In this document: positions 1 through 7,382 of the stretch, piece after piece
How the letters are laid out: each line of letters starts with the position of its first letter
Position numbering within the stretch: the first letter of the stretch is position 1
Source of the DNA: JBLHGU01 sp047615875
GTDB lineage: Bacteria > Pseudomonadota > Gammaproteobacteria > Arenicellales > CAJQKF01
NCBI GenBank assembly: GCA_047615875.1
Contig: JBLHGU010000146.1
Location: 1-12,089 of the forward strand
Length of the DNA: 12,089 nucleotides
Reading direction: 5' to 3'
The notes under the pieces: generated by a model
What the model was told of the DNA's origin: nothing
Databases searched by the model: none
Seen by the model: only the letters and a program-made list of their open reading frames with translations
Program-made: the position numbers and the translations under genes

Positions 1-144
1 CACAAAACCCGTCTTGGGCGGCAAATAATCGACATAGACATGACTGTGACTGGTCAATCGTTCGAGATACCGAATATGTTTCCAAGACTCTTTGGGGAGA
101 AGCGGATATTCGATTCGAAGACAGTCAGCACGATCCGTTGTCAC
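1..144 (-). CDS. Unrecognised protein, N-terminal part, cut by the window edge
   Basis: On the minus strand a frame opens with GTG at 144-142 and stays open to the left edge (48 codons). It reads MTTDRADCLRIEYPLLPKE and later contains HSHVYVDYLPPKTG. The composition is protein-like, with balanced hydrophobic, charged and aromatic residues, but I recognise no family. The GTG overlaps the TGA of the preceding small frame (GTGA, 144-141), an arrangement typical of translationally coupled genes. It could equally mean that both pieces belong to one gene broken by a frameshift. Confidence is low because only a fragment is visible. Confidence 0.3.
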   Translation of the reverse strand, partial: MTTDRADCLRIEYPLLPKESWKHIRYLERLTSHSHVYVDYLPPKTGFV

Positions 145-365
145 GGCTCAAACCCGTGCGGATAATCGGCGCCAATTTTGTTGCCGGTTCTCAAGTGCTC
201 AACTGGGGGAAAGTTGTCGGTTAAACTCAGGTCAGTTTGATTTGTTGACAAACTTAAATTAGGAAATCCATTGTCCCTTACCGTCATATTGGTTCTTGGA
301 AAATCAGGAACAAATACTGTTTTCTTGAAATTTGTGACTGTCTCTTCAATACTCTGAGCGGACAC
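141..365 (-). CDS. Small hypothetical protein, 74 aa
   Basis: A GTG-started minus-strand frame that begins VSAQSIEETVTNF and ends GADYPHGFEP. No domain, signal peptide or membrane segment is visible and no family is recognised. It is divergent from the dehydrogenase at 387, with about 21 bases between the start codons, and its stop overlaps the start of the next minus-strand frame. That overlap is the main support for its being real. There is no convincing ribosome binding site. It may be the upstream part of the same decayed gene as the frame at 1-144, or simply a chance frame. Confidence 0.25.
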   Translation of the reverse strand: MSAQSIEETVTNFKKTVFVPDFPRTNMTVRDNGFPNLSLSTNQTDLSLTDNFPPVEHLRTGNKIGADYPHGFEP

Positions 366-386
366 TCAACCAATCCGGAGCAAATT

Positions 387-1145
387 GTGAATTTAGATAG
401 TTCAGTTACTCTGGTAACCGGGGGCAGTGGTGGTCTCGGTTCTAGGATATGTTCTTTATTGGCTGAAGAAGGCTCTAAAATAGCGGTAGGATTCCATTCT
501 GGAAAGCAGAGAGCTGAATCAGTTCAAGGTACCATACTAAATAGGGGTGGCAAATCGATTATCGTGCAACTTGACCAATCTGATCCTGTATCAATAAATA
601 GAGCAGTTGCTCAAGTTGTCGAACAACTCGGTAGTCTGGATATTCTAGTTAACAATGCCGCTATGGCCTCGGGTGGACATGATTTGCCCTCGGGGGACCT
701 GAATGCATTTACTCCTGAAATATGGGACGAGATGATGGCGGTAAACGTTCGTGGACCATACCTCGTGACCAGGGCATCAGCATCGTATCTTCGTGCTTCT
801 GCTTGGGGTAAAGTAATTAATATTGGATCATCATTAGGCCAAGGCGAATGGTATGCAGATAGAGCTTTTGTTCCCAGCAAAGCTGCTGTTATTCCGCTTA
901 CACGATTCCTAGCTGCCGCCCTTGCGCCTGATGTTGCAGTAAACTGTGTGGCCCCAGGATTGATGGTGGAGACTGGATTGGGAAGGGGTGGGTCAGAAGA
1001 GTTTATGCAAGGCTGGAAAAATCGAGCAGCACTGGGCGTTACGACTTCTGTAGACGATGTTGCCAGTCAAGTTGTCTCGCTATGTAAATCTTCATCAATT
1101 ACTGGTCAAAGTGTCGTTGTGGATGGTGGTATTCATTTTCATTGA
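387..1145 (+). CDS. Short-chain dehydrogenase/reductase with Phe at the catalytic Tyr position
   Basis: A 252-aa classical SDR-length protein, expected to be a cytosolic NAD(P)(H)-dependent oxidoreductase. The cofactor motif TGGSGGLG is at residues 11-18, NNAA at 89-92, the tetrad Asn at 120 and the catalytic Ser in INIGSS at 148-149. The C-terminal GQSVVVDGG (240-248) is typical of the family. The usual YxxxK motif reads FVPSK (161-165), so the proton-donating Tyr is Phe while Lys165 is kept. Basic residues after the second strand (FHSGKQR, 36-42) suggest NADP(H), which is an inference. The start is GTG, chosen because GGAG at 377-380 lies 6 bases upstream and the glycine motif follows at the expected distance. 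The substrate is unknown. It may be a non-catalytic or altered SDR. Confidence 0.9.
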   Translation: MNLDSSVTLVTGGSGGLGSRICSLLAEEGSKIAVGFHSGKQRAESVQGTILNRGGKSIIVQLDQSDPVSINRAVAQVVEQLGSLDILVNNAAMASGGHDLPSGDLNAFTPEIWDEMMAVNVRGPYLVTRASASYLRASAWGKVINIGSSLGQGEWYADRAFVPSKAAVIPLTRFLAAALAPDVAVNCVAPGLMVETGLGRGGSEEFMQGWKNRAALGVTTSVDDVASQVVSLCKSSSITGQSVVVDGGIHFH

Positions 1146-1446
1146 GGCGCACACCGCCTTTACGGACAAATAAAATCGTTCACAAAGACTGCTACTGAAT
1201 TGAAGGGTCTGAGTCTTTTATAGAAATGTTGGATTAAGGCAGCGATCTGTCGGATGGGTCTACAAACACGACCGGAATTACGAAACTCTAAGTAGTCGTT
1301 GAACACTTTAGATTGAATAGTTTATTCAACCATTAGCCGTATCGCCGCGCCGAGATCTAGACGGAGTTCCGCTATTGATCGACGTAACGATATCTTGCTA
1401 ATGCGACATTTGGTACACTGACAATAATCCCCAGCAAGGAAATCAA
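1146..1446 (+). other. Intergenic region before the hydrolase-cyclase gene
   Basis: About 300 bases without a convincing gene. No strong terminator follows the dehydrogenase. A weak promoter-like pair near the right end (TTGATC around 1375, GCTAAT about 16 bases later) could serve the next gene. The only clear signal is the ribosome binding site AAGGA at 1436-1440, six bases before the ATG at 1447. Confidence 0.4.
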
Positions 1447-2769
1447 ATGTTCCCTGAGACGAAATATACCTGGAGTGACAATGTTAGCATCGCTTACCAG
1501 GTATTTGGCGAAGGCCCATTTGATATTGTGGTGGTACCGGGATGGTTGTCAAATCTTGATCTATTTTGGGAGGAACCACACTATGTAAGGCTCTTCCAGG
1601 GACTCGCTTCGTTTAGCCGTGTTATATTGTTCGACAAACGTGGCACGGGTCTTTCTGATAGAACGACAGACTCCCCTACGCTGGAAGAAAGGATGGATGA
1701 TGTGCGCGCTGTGATGGATGCAGTCGGTTCAGAACGCGCCACATTATTCGGTTACTCTGAAGGAGGACCAATGTGTGCGTTGTTTGCAGCAACTTATCCA
1801 GAGCGCACTCAAGCGCTCGTGATGCATGGGAGTTGTGCCCGCAAGCGTTATGCAGAGGATTATCCGATTGGGGCATCTGACGAAGATACTCAAGCGTTTT
1901 TCGACACACTATCTCGTGAATGGGGTGGACCTGTTTTCCTCGAGACCCTCGCACCGAGCGTGGCAACTAATCCGAAATTTAGAAGCTGGTGGGCAAAAAA
2001 TCTTCGTAACAGCGGGAGTTTAACGACCGCCACCGAAATCTCTCGTATGGGTTTCGAGATAGATATTCGGCACATCCTGCCATCTATACGAGTGCCTACA
2101 CTCGTACTTCATGCAATATGTGATAGAGCGATTAGCATTGAGAATGGTCGCTATCTTGCATCGGCGATCCCAGGTGCTTCGCTGGTCGAACTCGATACTG
2201 AAAATCACCTGGTAGCCACGAGCTGCCCAGAGCAAATTGTAACAGAAATTCAGCGTTTGGTTACAGGACAGCACCTAATTCACGAAGTTGACCGTGTATT
2301 GGCAACGGTGTTATTCACCGACATCGTTGATTCCACCCGGCTGGCGGCAGAGCTCGGTGACACGCCGTGGCGAGACCTGCTGGAGGCCCACCACTCAGCG
2401 GTACGACATGAGTTAGAAGTGCATCGAGGACGAGAGGTGAAATCAACTGGTGATGGATTCCATGCGGTATTCGATGGCCCAGCCCGAGCGATTCGATGTG
2501 GTTGCGCAATTCAGGATGCAGTTAATCGTATTGGCGTATCGATACGGGTCGGAATGCATACTGGCGAATGTGAGTTGCGTAATAATCAGATCGAAGGAGT
2601 TGCTGTACACATCGCTGCACGGGTTGCAGCCCTTGCTCAGGGTGGTGAAGTATTGGCATCACAAACCGTGAAGGATTTAGTCGCTGGTGCCGGGTTCAAT
2701 TTTGAAGATCGTGGAGTCCACACCTTGAAAGGCGTCCCAAATGAATGGCGTATTCTTGCGGTAGTGTAG
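1447..2769 (+). CDS. Alpha/beta-hydrolase fused to a class III adenylate/guanylate cyclase domain (LipJ-like)
   Basis: A 440-aa two-domain protein. Residues about 10-270 form an alpha/beta-hydrolase with nucleophile Ser104 in GYSEGG, probable acid Asp226 (LHAICDRA) and His254 (TENHLV). Residues about 283-440 are a class III cyclase homology domain with metal-binding Asp292 (FTDIVDS) and Asp336 (STGDGF), Lys332 at the base-selecting position and Arg392 in HIAARV. The transition-state Asn of the VNxAAR motif is His388, and the position aligned with the other base-selecting residue is Gln381. The same order of domains is known in mycobacterial LipJ/Rv1900c. It probably makes cAMP, with the hydrolase-like domain acting as a sensor or enzyme for an unknown ligand. 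No signal peptide or membrane helix is seen, so it is likely cytosolic. The ATG has a good AAGGA site six bases upstream. Confidence 0.9.
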   Translation: MFPETKYTWSDNVSIAYQVFGEGPFDIVVVPGWLSNLDLFWEEPHYVRLFQGLASFSRVILFDKRGTGLSDRTTDSPTLEERMDDVRAVMDAVGSERATLFGYSEGGPMCALFAATYPERTQALVMHGSCARKRYAEDYPIGASDEDTQAFFDTLSREWGGPVFLETLAPSVATNPKFRSWWAKNLRNSGSLTTATEISRMGFEIDIRHILPSIRVPTLVLHAICDRAISIENGRYLASAIPGASLVELDTENHLVATSCPEQIVTEIQRLVTGQHLIHEVDRVLATVLFTDIVDSTRLAAELGDTPWRDLLEAHHSAVRHELEVHRGREVKSTGDGFHAVFDGPARAIRCGCAIQDAVNRIGVSIRVGMHTGECELRNNQIEGVAVHIAARVAALAQGGEVLASQTVKDLVAGAGFNFEDRGVHTLKGVPNEWRILAVV

Positions 2770-2940
2770 TCCCGATCTAAGTCGGGCCCGGTACTATTGC
2801 AGACTTCGACATCCAGAGCACAAACTCGTATTTCGTCCTGGCGCTCGTTGTTTAAACCGAATTCCAAATGACTGTTCAGGGCAAAACTGAGTCAGTTATT
2901 GACTTCTTCCATCGTCAAAATGATATTCATTACAGCCGTT

Positions 2941-2968
2941 GAAAATATTTACCTTGTGCAATATTTTC
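2941..2968. promoter_or_regulatory. Perfect 9-bp inverted repeat, possible operator
   Basis: GAAAATATT (2941-2949) and AATATTTTC (2960-2968) are perfect reverse complements separated by 10 bases. It lies about 100 bases upstream of the broken cyclase gene, in the 291-base gap 2770-3060, which otherwise holds no gene. The symmetry and AT-richness suit a dimeric regulator site, but chance is possible in AT-rich DNA. Another short hairpin (CCCGA/TCGGG, 2771-2786) follows the upstream stop codon but has no T-run. Confidence 0.3.
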
Positions 2969-3060
2969 CAGAAATAGTGTCGCCGCAAACGCCTACAAAT
3001 TTGAAGGGGCACTGCTAGAACAGCATGAACTACTGCTAAACTACTGAGTGACTCATTCCC

Positions 3061-3939
3061 TTGGTAAAAGCGCCCCAGATTGACATGAAAGTAATGCGTA
3101 GACTGACGACAATTCTGGTCGCTGATGTGGTTGGCTATAGTGGCCTAATGGCTGCTGATGAAGAGGGCACTCTGGCATCGCTCAAGACACTTCGTGAAGA
3201 AATCATAGATCCCGCTATCACCAACTTCCATGGGCGTGTTGTCAAGCTGATGGGTAATGGCACGCTAATGGAGTTTGGCAGTGCTGTTGATGCGGTGAAT
3301 TTTAGCGTGGATATTCAACAATCCATAAGTAGTTACAACCTCAATATACCGCAAGACCAGCGAATCACGTTTCGTATAGGTATCAATATCGGCGATGTCG
3401 TTGTGGAAGACGAGGATATTTATGGCAACGGAGTCAATGTCGCAGCGCGTCTTGAGGGTATCGCGGATCCGGGTGGAATATGTGTATCCGGTACGGTTGT
3501 GGATCACGTCAAAGGCAAATTGAGCGTACATTTCCTCGACCGTGGGAAACAGCAGGTTAAAAATATTCCGCAAGCACTACATGTTTTCGCCGTTTCATTC
3601 GGGGACGATACAACGGGCGAAAACAAAATAGCGACAAAGCCTGGGTCACTTGTTGGATCTGATCAAGGAACGGGCCCCAAAAAGCCAGACACATCTGCTA
3701 CTGATATAGACCTGACGCTTCCAGATTCTCCCTCTATCGCAGTTCTACCCTTCAACAATATGAGCGCTGATCCGGAGCAGGAATTTTTCTCGGACGGCAT
3801 TACCGAGGACATCATCACTGCCTTATCCAAGATCCGCGGACTGATGGTGGTAGCGCGTAACTCTACTTTTACTTATAAGGATAAATGCCCAGCTGATCGA
3901 TGCTACTACGGGTCATCATTTATGGGCCGAGCGGTATGA
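3061..3939 (+). pseudogene. Cyclase-TolB-TPR protein, 5' part of a broken gene
   Basis: The N-terminal part of a cytosolic nucleotide-cyclase-like signalling protein. The cyclase homology domain covers about residues 10-180, counting from the TTG at 3061. It has the first metal Asp in LVADVVGYS and a canonical EDIYGNGVNVAARLE motif. The second metal site reads MGNG instead of GDG, so the conserved Asp is Asn. A TolB-like N-terminal segment follows (PSIAVLPFNNMS to NSTFTYKDK). At about 3886 the reading frame is lost: the family's next segment of about 31 residues is missing and the following homology resumes one frame over at 3887. The frame then ends in an unrelated tail at 3939. The start is uncertain: TTG 3061, ATG 3085 or ATG 3094 are possible. 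ATG 3094 gives MRRLTTILVADVVGYS, closest to the family, but no site has a clear ribosome binding site. Confidence 0.85.
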
Positions 3940-4804
3940 TCGGCTGCTGGAGGATATTTTTGCAGTCCAGGATGAAATCACCCGAGAAGTTACAATCGCA
4001 CTCGATGTTCGCTTGAGCGGCGGTGAACAGGCACTCGTATTGTCACGTGGCACTGTAATTCTGGAAGCCTGGGAGCAAGTCAGGCATGCCATGGATTTGA
4101 TTAATGACAATGACTACCTGGCCCAGCAAAGAGCCCTGGGGATGTGCCAACGGGCACTTGATCTTGATCCGGAATACGCGACGGCGTGGTCCGTTAAAGG
4201 TTTGACTTATTTTCAGATTGCAGATGAGAGAATCCGTCACCATCCCGATAAAAGTATGGTTGCAGAGCTGCAATCCGCCGAAGAGTGTGGGAATAAAGCC
4301 CTCGAACTGGACCCAGCCTGCGCCGATGCTTATTCGCTCCTGAGTATTTGTCATCTATCAAATGGAGAGCACGACCAGGCCCTTGCAATGTCAAAGAAAT
4401 CAATTGACCTTGCACCAGGCCATGCCGAAAATCTTGCAATATCAGCAATCGTCCACAACAAATCGGGGCAACCGGCAAGAGGTCTCGAGTTGATGAAAAA
4501 GGCAATGCGCTATTGCCCGTTTTATCCTCAGTGGTTTCTTTGGGGGCTTGGATTGGCATACCGATATACCAACCAGACAGATGCCGCTGTTTCTGCATTT
4601 GAACTAGCCACCTCCCGTGGCCGCGGTTATATCTCGACACACATCAGCCTTGCATCTATATACGGAGAACTGAATCGACTGGAAGTAGCAAAGAAACCAG
4701 TGTCGGCAATTCTGCATCATCCACCCGTTGCAATATGGCATCGGCCTCGTGTAACAGAAAATAGGCTTCAGGTGCTGGAGTCAGGCGCATTCCCTGACGA
4801 ATAA
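3887..4804 (+). pseudogene. Cyclase-TolB-TPR protein, 3' part with TPR repeats, truncated end
   Basis: Downstream half of the broken gene, one frame over from the 5' half. From 3887 it reads AQLIDATTGHHLWAERYDR and then LEDIFAVQDEIT, the standard continuation of the TolB-like region. TPR-type helices follow, with ALDLDPEYATAW, ALELDPACADAYS and SIDLAPGHAEN repeats at about 34-residue spacing. An ATG-less frame could be entered internally near 4013, which would give a TPR-only protein, but I see no good start. The homology stops at about 4700-4715 and the last roughly 30 codons are merely the antisense reading of the LysR fragment. The native C-terminus is therefore lost. The product is probably not functional. 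Confidence 0.8.
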
Positions 4805-4946
4805 ACAACTGGATGCCCAATTCGTTCTCCAGATTAGCGATTACCGCGCTTATGGCTGGTTGAGAACGGTGTAGGCGACGGGCTGCTTCAGAAACTGAAC
4901 CCGTATTGACCACTTCTCGGAATGCCCTCAGGTGCTTTAAATCCAC
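4656..4946 (-). pseudogene. LysR-family regulator, truncated to its DNA-binding domain
   Basis: The minus-strand frame starts at GTG 4946 and reads MDLKHLRAFREVVNTGSVSE, then AARRLHRSQPAISAVIANLE, a classic LysR winged helix-turn-helix. LysR-like sequence continues through FIRQGMRLTPAPEAYFLLHE and ILQRVDDAE to residue 79 (about 4710), where it becomes an unrelated tail. The usual protein is about 300 aa, so the whole effector-binding domain is missing. The break coincides with the point where the plus-strand TPR gene loses homology, so one recombination or deletion event probably joined the two. The gene is divergent from a transporter remnant at 5039, the standard position for a LysR regulator of that operon. 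The 96-aa product might still bind DNA but lacks co-inducer sensing. Confidence 0.8.
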
Positions 4947-5038
4947 TATTTTTCATCTCAAGTTTAGACCTTTCAAGCCAAATCAAATACGGCCTGAACG
5001 AGACAACAAATAATAAATGAAATAACCAGAGTGAAGAG

Positions 5039-5131
5039 ATGAAGTCAGTTAAGAAATCCCTAGTTGCAGCACTCGGTTGTGCGATGCTGTCCGGTGCAGA
5101 ACGTTTTTATAAAGAAGCAGGCCTAATGTAA
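5039..5131 (+). pseudogene. Remnant of a TAXI-TRAP solute receptor: signal peptide joined to the C-terminal tail
   Basis: A 30-codon frame whose first 20 residues (MKSVKKSLVAALGCAMLSGA) look like a Sec signal peptide: a positively charged start, a hydrophobic core and a small-residue end. The last ten, ERFYKEAGLM, resemble the C-terminus of TAXI-type TRAP receptors. Everything between would have been deleted in frame. A strong terminator follows 30 bases after the stop, and a divergent LysR gene lies upstream, both as expected for a TRAP receptor gene. The signal peptide is clear. The family assignment from only ten C-terminal residues is an inference, and a short exported peptide is the alternative. 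Confidence 0.45.
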
Positions 5132-5160
5132 AGAATCCCTCCTCATGGGTGTTTGACGTT

Positions 5161-5196
5161 CGGGGCAGTTGGCTTTATGCCGCTGCCCCGTTTTTT
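5161..5196 (+). terminator. Rho-independent terminator
   Basis: CGGGGCAG (5161-5168) pairs perfectly with CTGCCCCG (5183-5190), with an inner GGC/GCC pairing, followed directly by six Ts (5191-5196). It lies after the receptor remnant and before the possible permease remnant. In intact TRAP operons such a hairpin would limit read-through so that the receptor exceeds the permease. That last point is an inference. Confidence 0.75.
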
Positions 5197-5232
5197 GTTG
5201 CTTGAAAAGAAATAGTGAATATTGAAACCCCA

Positions 5233-5332
5233 ATGGACAACCAGACTCATGAAGATCTGGAAAAGAAATATGACACAGCTCTGTAAGTCAGGGACAACGG
5301 CCCAGCCTAAAGTCGCTTTCTTTATTGGCTGA
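5233..5332 (+). pseudogene. Possible N-terminal remnant of a TRAP transporter permease
   Basis: An ATG frame reads MDNQTHEDLEKKYDTAL and stops at 5286. One frame over the sequence continues as KSGTTAQPKVAFFIG and stops at 5332. An acidic DLEKKYDTAL stretch followed by a short linker and the start of a hydrophobic helix resembles the N-terminus of fused TRAP permeases, which normally follow a TAXI receptor gene. No further permease sequence remains. The assignment rests on short resemblance plus context (LysR, receptor remnant, terminator) and could be wrong. Confidence 0.35.
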
Positions 5333-5557
5333 CTATTGGTTTTGTGCCGAGTACCCGATATAGACATATCTCCGTTTCGACTAAACAGATTTTAACTCTC
5401 TGCTAGTAATCGAATGGGTTCTTCATGCAGTTTTTTCTGCGGACTAGCATGCGAATTCATAACCTTCTAAATAGTTTTGTTCGACATCTGTGGGGCTTGT
5501 TTCTAGGTTAGAATGGCCGTCCCTCAAGGATAATCAAGCGATAACTCAGAGAACTTC
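5333..5557 (+). other. Intergenic region before the third cyclase-like gene
   Basis: About 225 bases without a recognisable gene. It holds a small GCAG-T6-CTGC hairpin near 5430-5445 and a TAGAAT hexamer at 5509-5514 that would do as a -10 element, but no matching -35 is visible at 16-18 bases. The ribosome binding site before 5558 is weak (GAGA about 8 bases upstream). Confidence 0.3.
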
Positions 5558-7366
5558 GTGTCAGACCAGCCTAGTAGAAAACTTGCAGTTATCCTGCATG
5601 CGGACATTGTTGGTTCTACCGAACTTGTTCAAAAAAATGAGTCAATTGCACACCTTCGTATGCGAGATGTTTTTAAACAATTCTCGACGACTATTGAAGC
5701 ATTTGATGGCATTGTAAGAGAGATTCGGGGCGATGCCTTACTGGCTGAATTCGCACGTGCATCTGACGCCGTTGGTGCGGCAATTCAATTTCAAACAGCT
5801 ATCTCGGAAAGTAATATCCAGATAATTGACGATATTCAGCCAACGCTGAGAGTCGGCATAGCCATGGGTGAGGTGATTGTAGCTGATGGAACAATTACTG
5901 GTGCCGGTGTTGTGCTAGCGCAACGACTTGAACAACTAGCAAGTTCCGGTGGCACTGTAATCCAGGGTGCAGCTTACGAAACCATTCCCAGACGACTGCC
6001 ATTTAGCTATAAAAATCTGGGTGAGAAAACTCTAAAAGGTTTTGAAGAACCTGTGCGAGCGTATCAGGTTACTTCTGCCGAGGGCGACAATACCCAGGAA
6101 ACAGAGACCAGAGTTAGTCAGTCAAAACCCGTTGTGTTGGCTGTGGGTAAACCATCTATCGCTGTTTTGCCCTTTACCAATATGAGCGATCACGCCGATC
6201 AACAATTTTTCAGTGATGGAATTTCAGAAGATATCATCACTGAGCTATCGCGTTTTAAGACGCTTCTTGTCATCGCACGAAACTCTTCGTTCCGTTTTCG
6301 CGATACCACGACCGACAGCAAAGAAATTGGCGAAATACTAGGCGTGCAATACCTGGTAGAAGGCAGTGTTCGTCGTGCTGGAAATCGCATCCGCATAACG
6401 GTACAACTGGTAGAAGCTGCCAGTGGCAATCATGTGTGGGGCGAACGCTACGACAGAGACTTGAGCGACATATTCGAACTGCAAGACGAGGTGACCCGCA
6501 ATATTGTTTCAGTATTGCCTGGCAGGGTGCAGGCCGATATTGTTGATCACGCATCACGCAAGCCAACCGAAAATATGCGGGCCTACGAGTTGATGCTACA
6601 AGGCAAAGCCTACCGCGACCTGCTTAGCGCCGAAGGTAATGCCAAAGCAAGGCTCTGTTGCGAGAAAGCTATCCAGCTGGATCCGCGCTATGCCAGAGCC
6701 TATATGTACCTTTCTGACAGCTATATAGTCGACATTTGGCTAGGACTAGCTGATGAAAAAGGCAGACAACTGGCATTGCAACTGGCTCGCGAAGCTGCAG
6801 CGCTGGATGGCAATGATGTATATATTCAGGATCATCTTGGATTTGCCTATTTGAGCCAGGAAATGTGGCCGGAAGCTGAAGCCCAGTTTGAAAAAACTAT
6901 TGCCAAGATAGTTAATGAAGCGGAGTCCATGGCCTGGTGTGGTTATGCGTTTCTGCTCCTCGATAAAAAGCAAAAGGCTCTGGATATTGTACTGAAGGCC
7001 AGACGACTCGATCCTCTGCATCCACCAGCAATAGACTGGATTCTGGGTCAGATTTACTTTTTTGAGCAACGCTATGATGAGGTCATAGAGCTACTGATAG
7101 GAGAGGCATTGCTTAACTCAGTAGCCCATGGTTTTCTTACCGGCGCCTATGCCTACCTCGGTCGGGTTAAAGAGGCAGAAAAATCTCTACAGATGTATAT
7201 AGAAAATCGAAAACGAGAGTTTACTAGTCGCAATCTAAAAATCGACGATGAAACTATCGACTCTCTGGCAGGAAGCTATCGAGTGATGTGGCGAAACCCT
7301 GCGAGTTTTGAGAAATTTGCAGAAGGTCTACGACTGGCTGGACTACCGGATCACATAACAAATTAA
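5558..7366 (+). CDS. Degenerate cyclase-homology domain, TolB-like and TPR protein
   Basis: A 602-aa intact protein. Residues about 7-172 are a class III cyclase homology domain. Metal positions Asp16 (LHADIVGS) and Asp59 (RGDALLAEF) are kept and Arg123 is kept. The base-selecting Lys is Glu55, its partner Asp is Thr112 and the catalytic Asn is Val119 (GAGVVLAQR). This set appears to mark a divergent subfamily and is probably not random decay. Residues about 198-320 are the TolB-like segment (PSIAVLPFTNMS, FFSDGISEDIIT, LVEGSVRRAGNRIRIT, DIFELQDEVT). TPR-type helices occupy about 340-545. No signal peptide or membrane helix is seen. It may act as a ligand-binding or scaffold protein, with cyclase activity doubtful. 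Start GTG 5558 fits the family N-terminus. It is convergent with the thioesterase, 16 bases apart. Confidence 0.9.
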   Translation: MSDQPSRKLAVILHADIVGSTELVQKNESIAHLRMRDVFKQFSTTIEAFDGIVREIRGDALLAEFARASDAVGAAIQFQTAISESNIQIIDDIQPTLRVGIAMGEVIVADGTITGAGVVLAQRLEQLASSGGTVIQGAAYETIPRRLPFSYKNLGEKTLKGFEEPVRAYQVTSAEGDNTQETETRVSQSKPVVLAVGKPSIAVLPFTNMSDHADQQFFSDGISEDIITELSRFKTLLVIARNSSFRFRDTTTDSKEIGEILGVQYLVEGSVRRAGNRIRITVQLVEAASGNHVWGERYDRDLSDIFELQDEVTRNIVSVLPGRVQADIVDHASRKPTENMRAYELMLQGKAYRDLLSAEGNAKARLCCEKAIQLDPRYARAYMYLSDSYIVDIWLGLADEKGRQLALQLAREAAALDGNDVYIQDHLGFAYLSQEMWPEAEAQFEKTIAKIVNEAESMAWCGYAFLLLDKKQKALDIVLKARRLDPLHPPAIDWILGQIYFFEQRYDEVIELLIGEALLNSVAHGFLTGAYAYLGRVKEAEKSLQMYIENRKREFTSRNLKIDDETIDSLAGSYRVMWRNPASFEKFAEGLRLAGLPDHITN

Positions 7367-7382
7367 CGAACTTGAAAGATTA

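Noticed and set aside
2771..2786. Hairpin CCCGA/TCGGG as a terminator after the hydrolase-cyclase gene
   Set aside because: The stem is short and no T-run follows.
4715..4804. C-terminal tail of the TPR frame (LHHPPVAIWHRPR and onward) as genuine protein
   Set aside because: It is the antisense reading of the LysR helix-turn-helix fragment and matches no TPR continuation.
5143..5367. A 74-codon minus-strand frame as a small gene
   Set aside because: It spans the strong plus-strand terminator and the permease-like remnant, has no recognisable features, and is best explained as chance.
3720..6500. Recent tandem duplication of the two cyclase-TolB-TPR genes
   Set aside because: The nucleotide sequences of the shared TolB-like region differ at many positions and the cyclase domains belong to different subgroups, so they are old paralogs.
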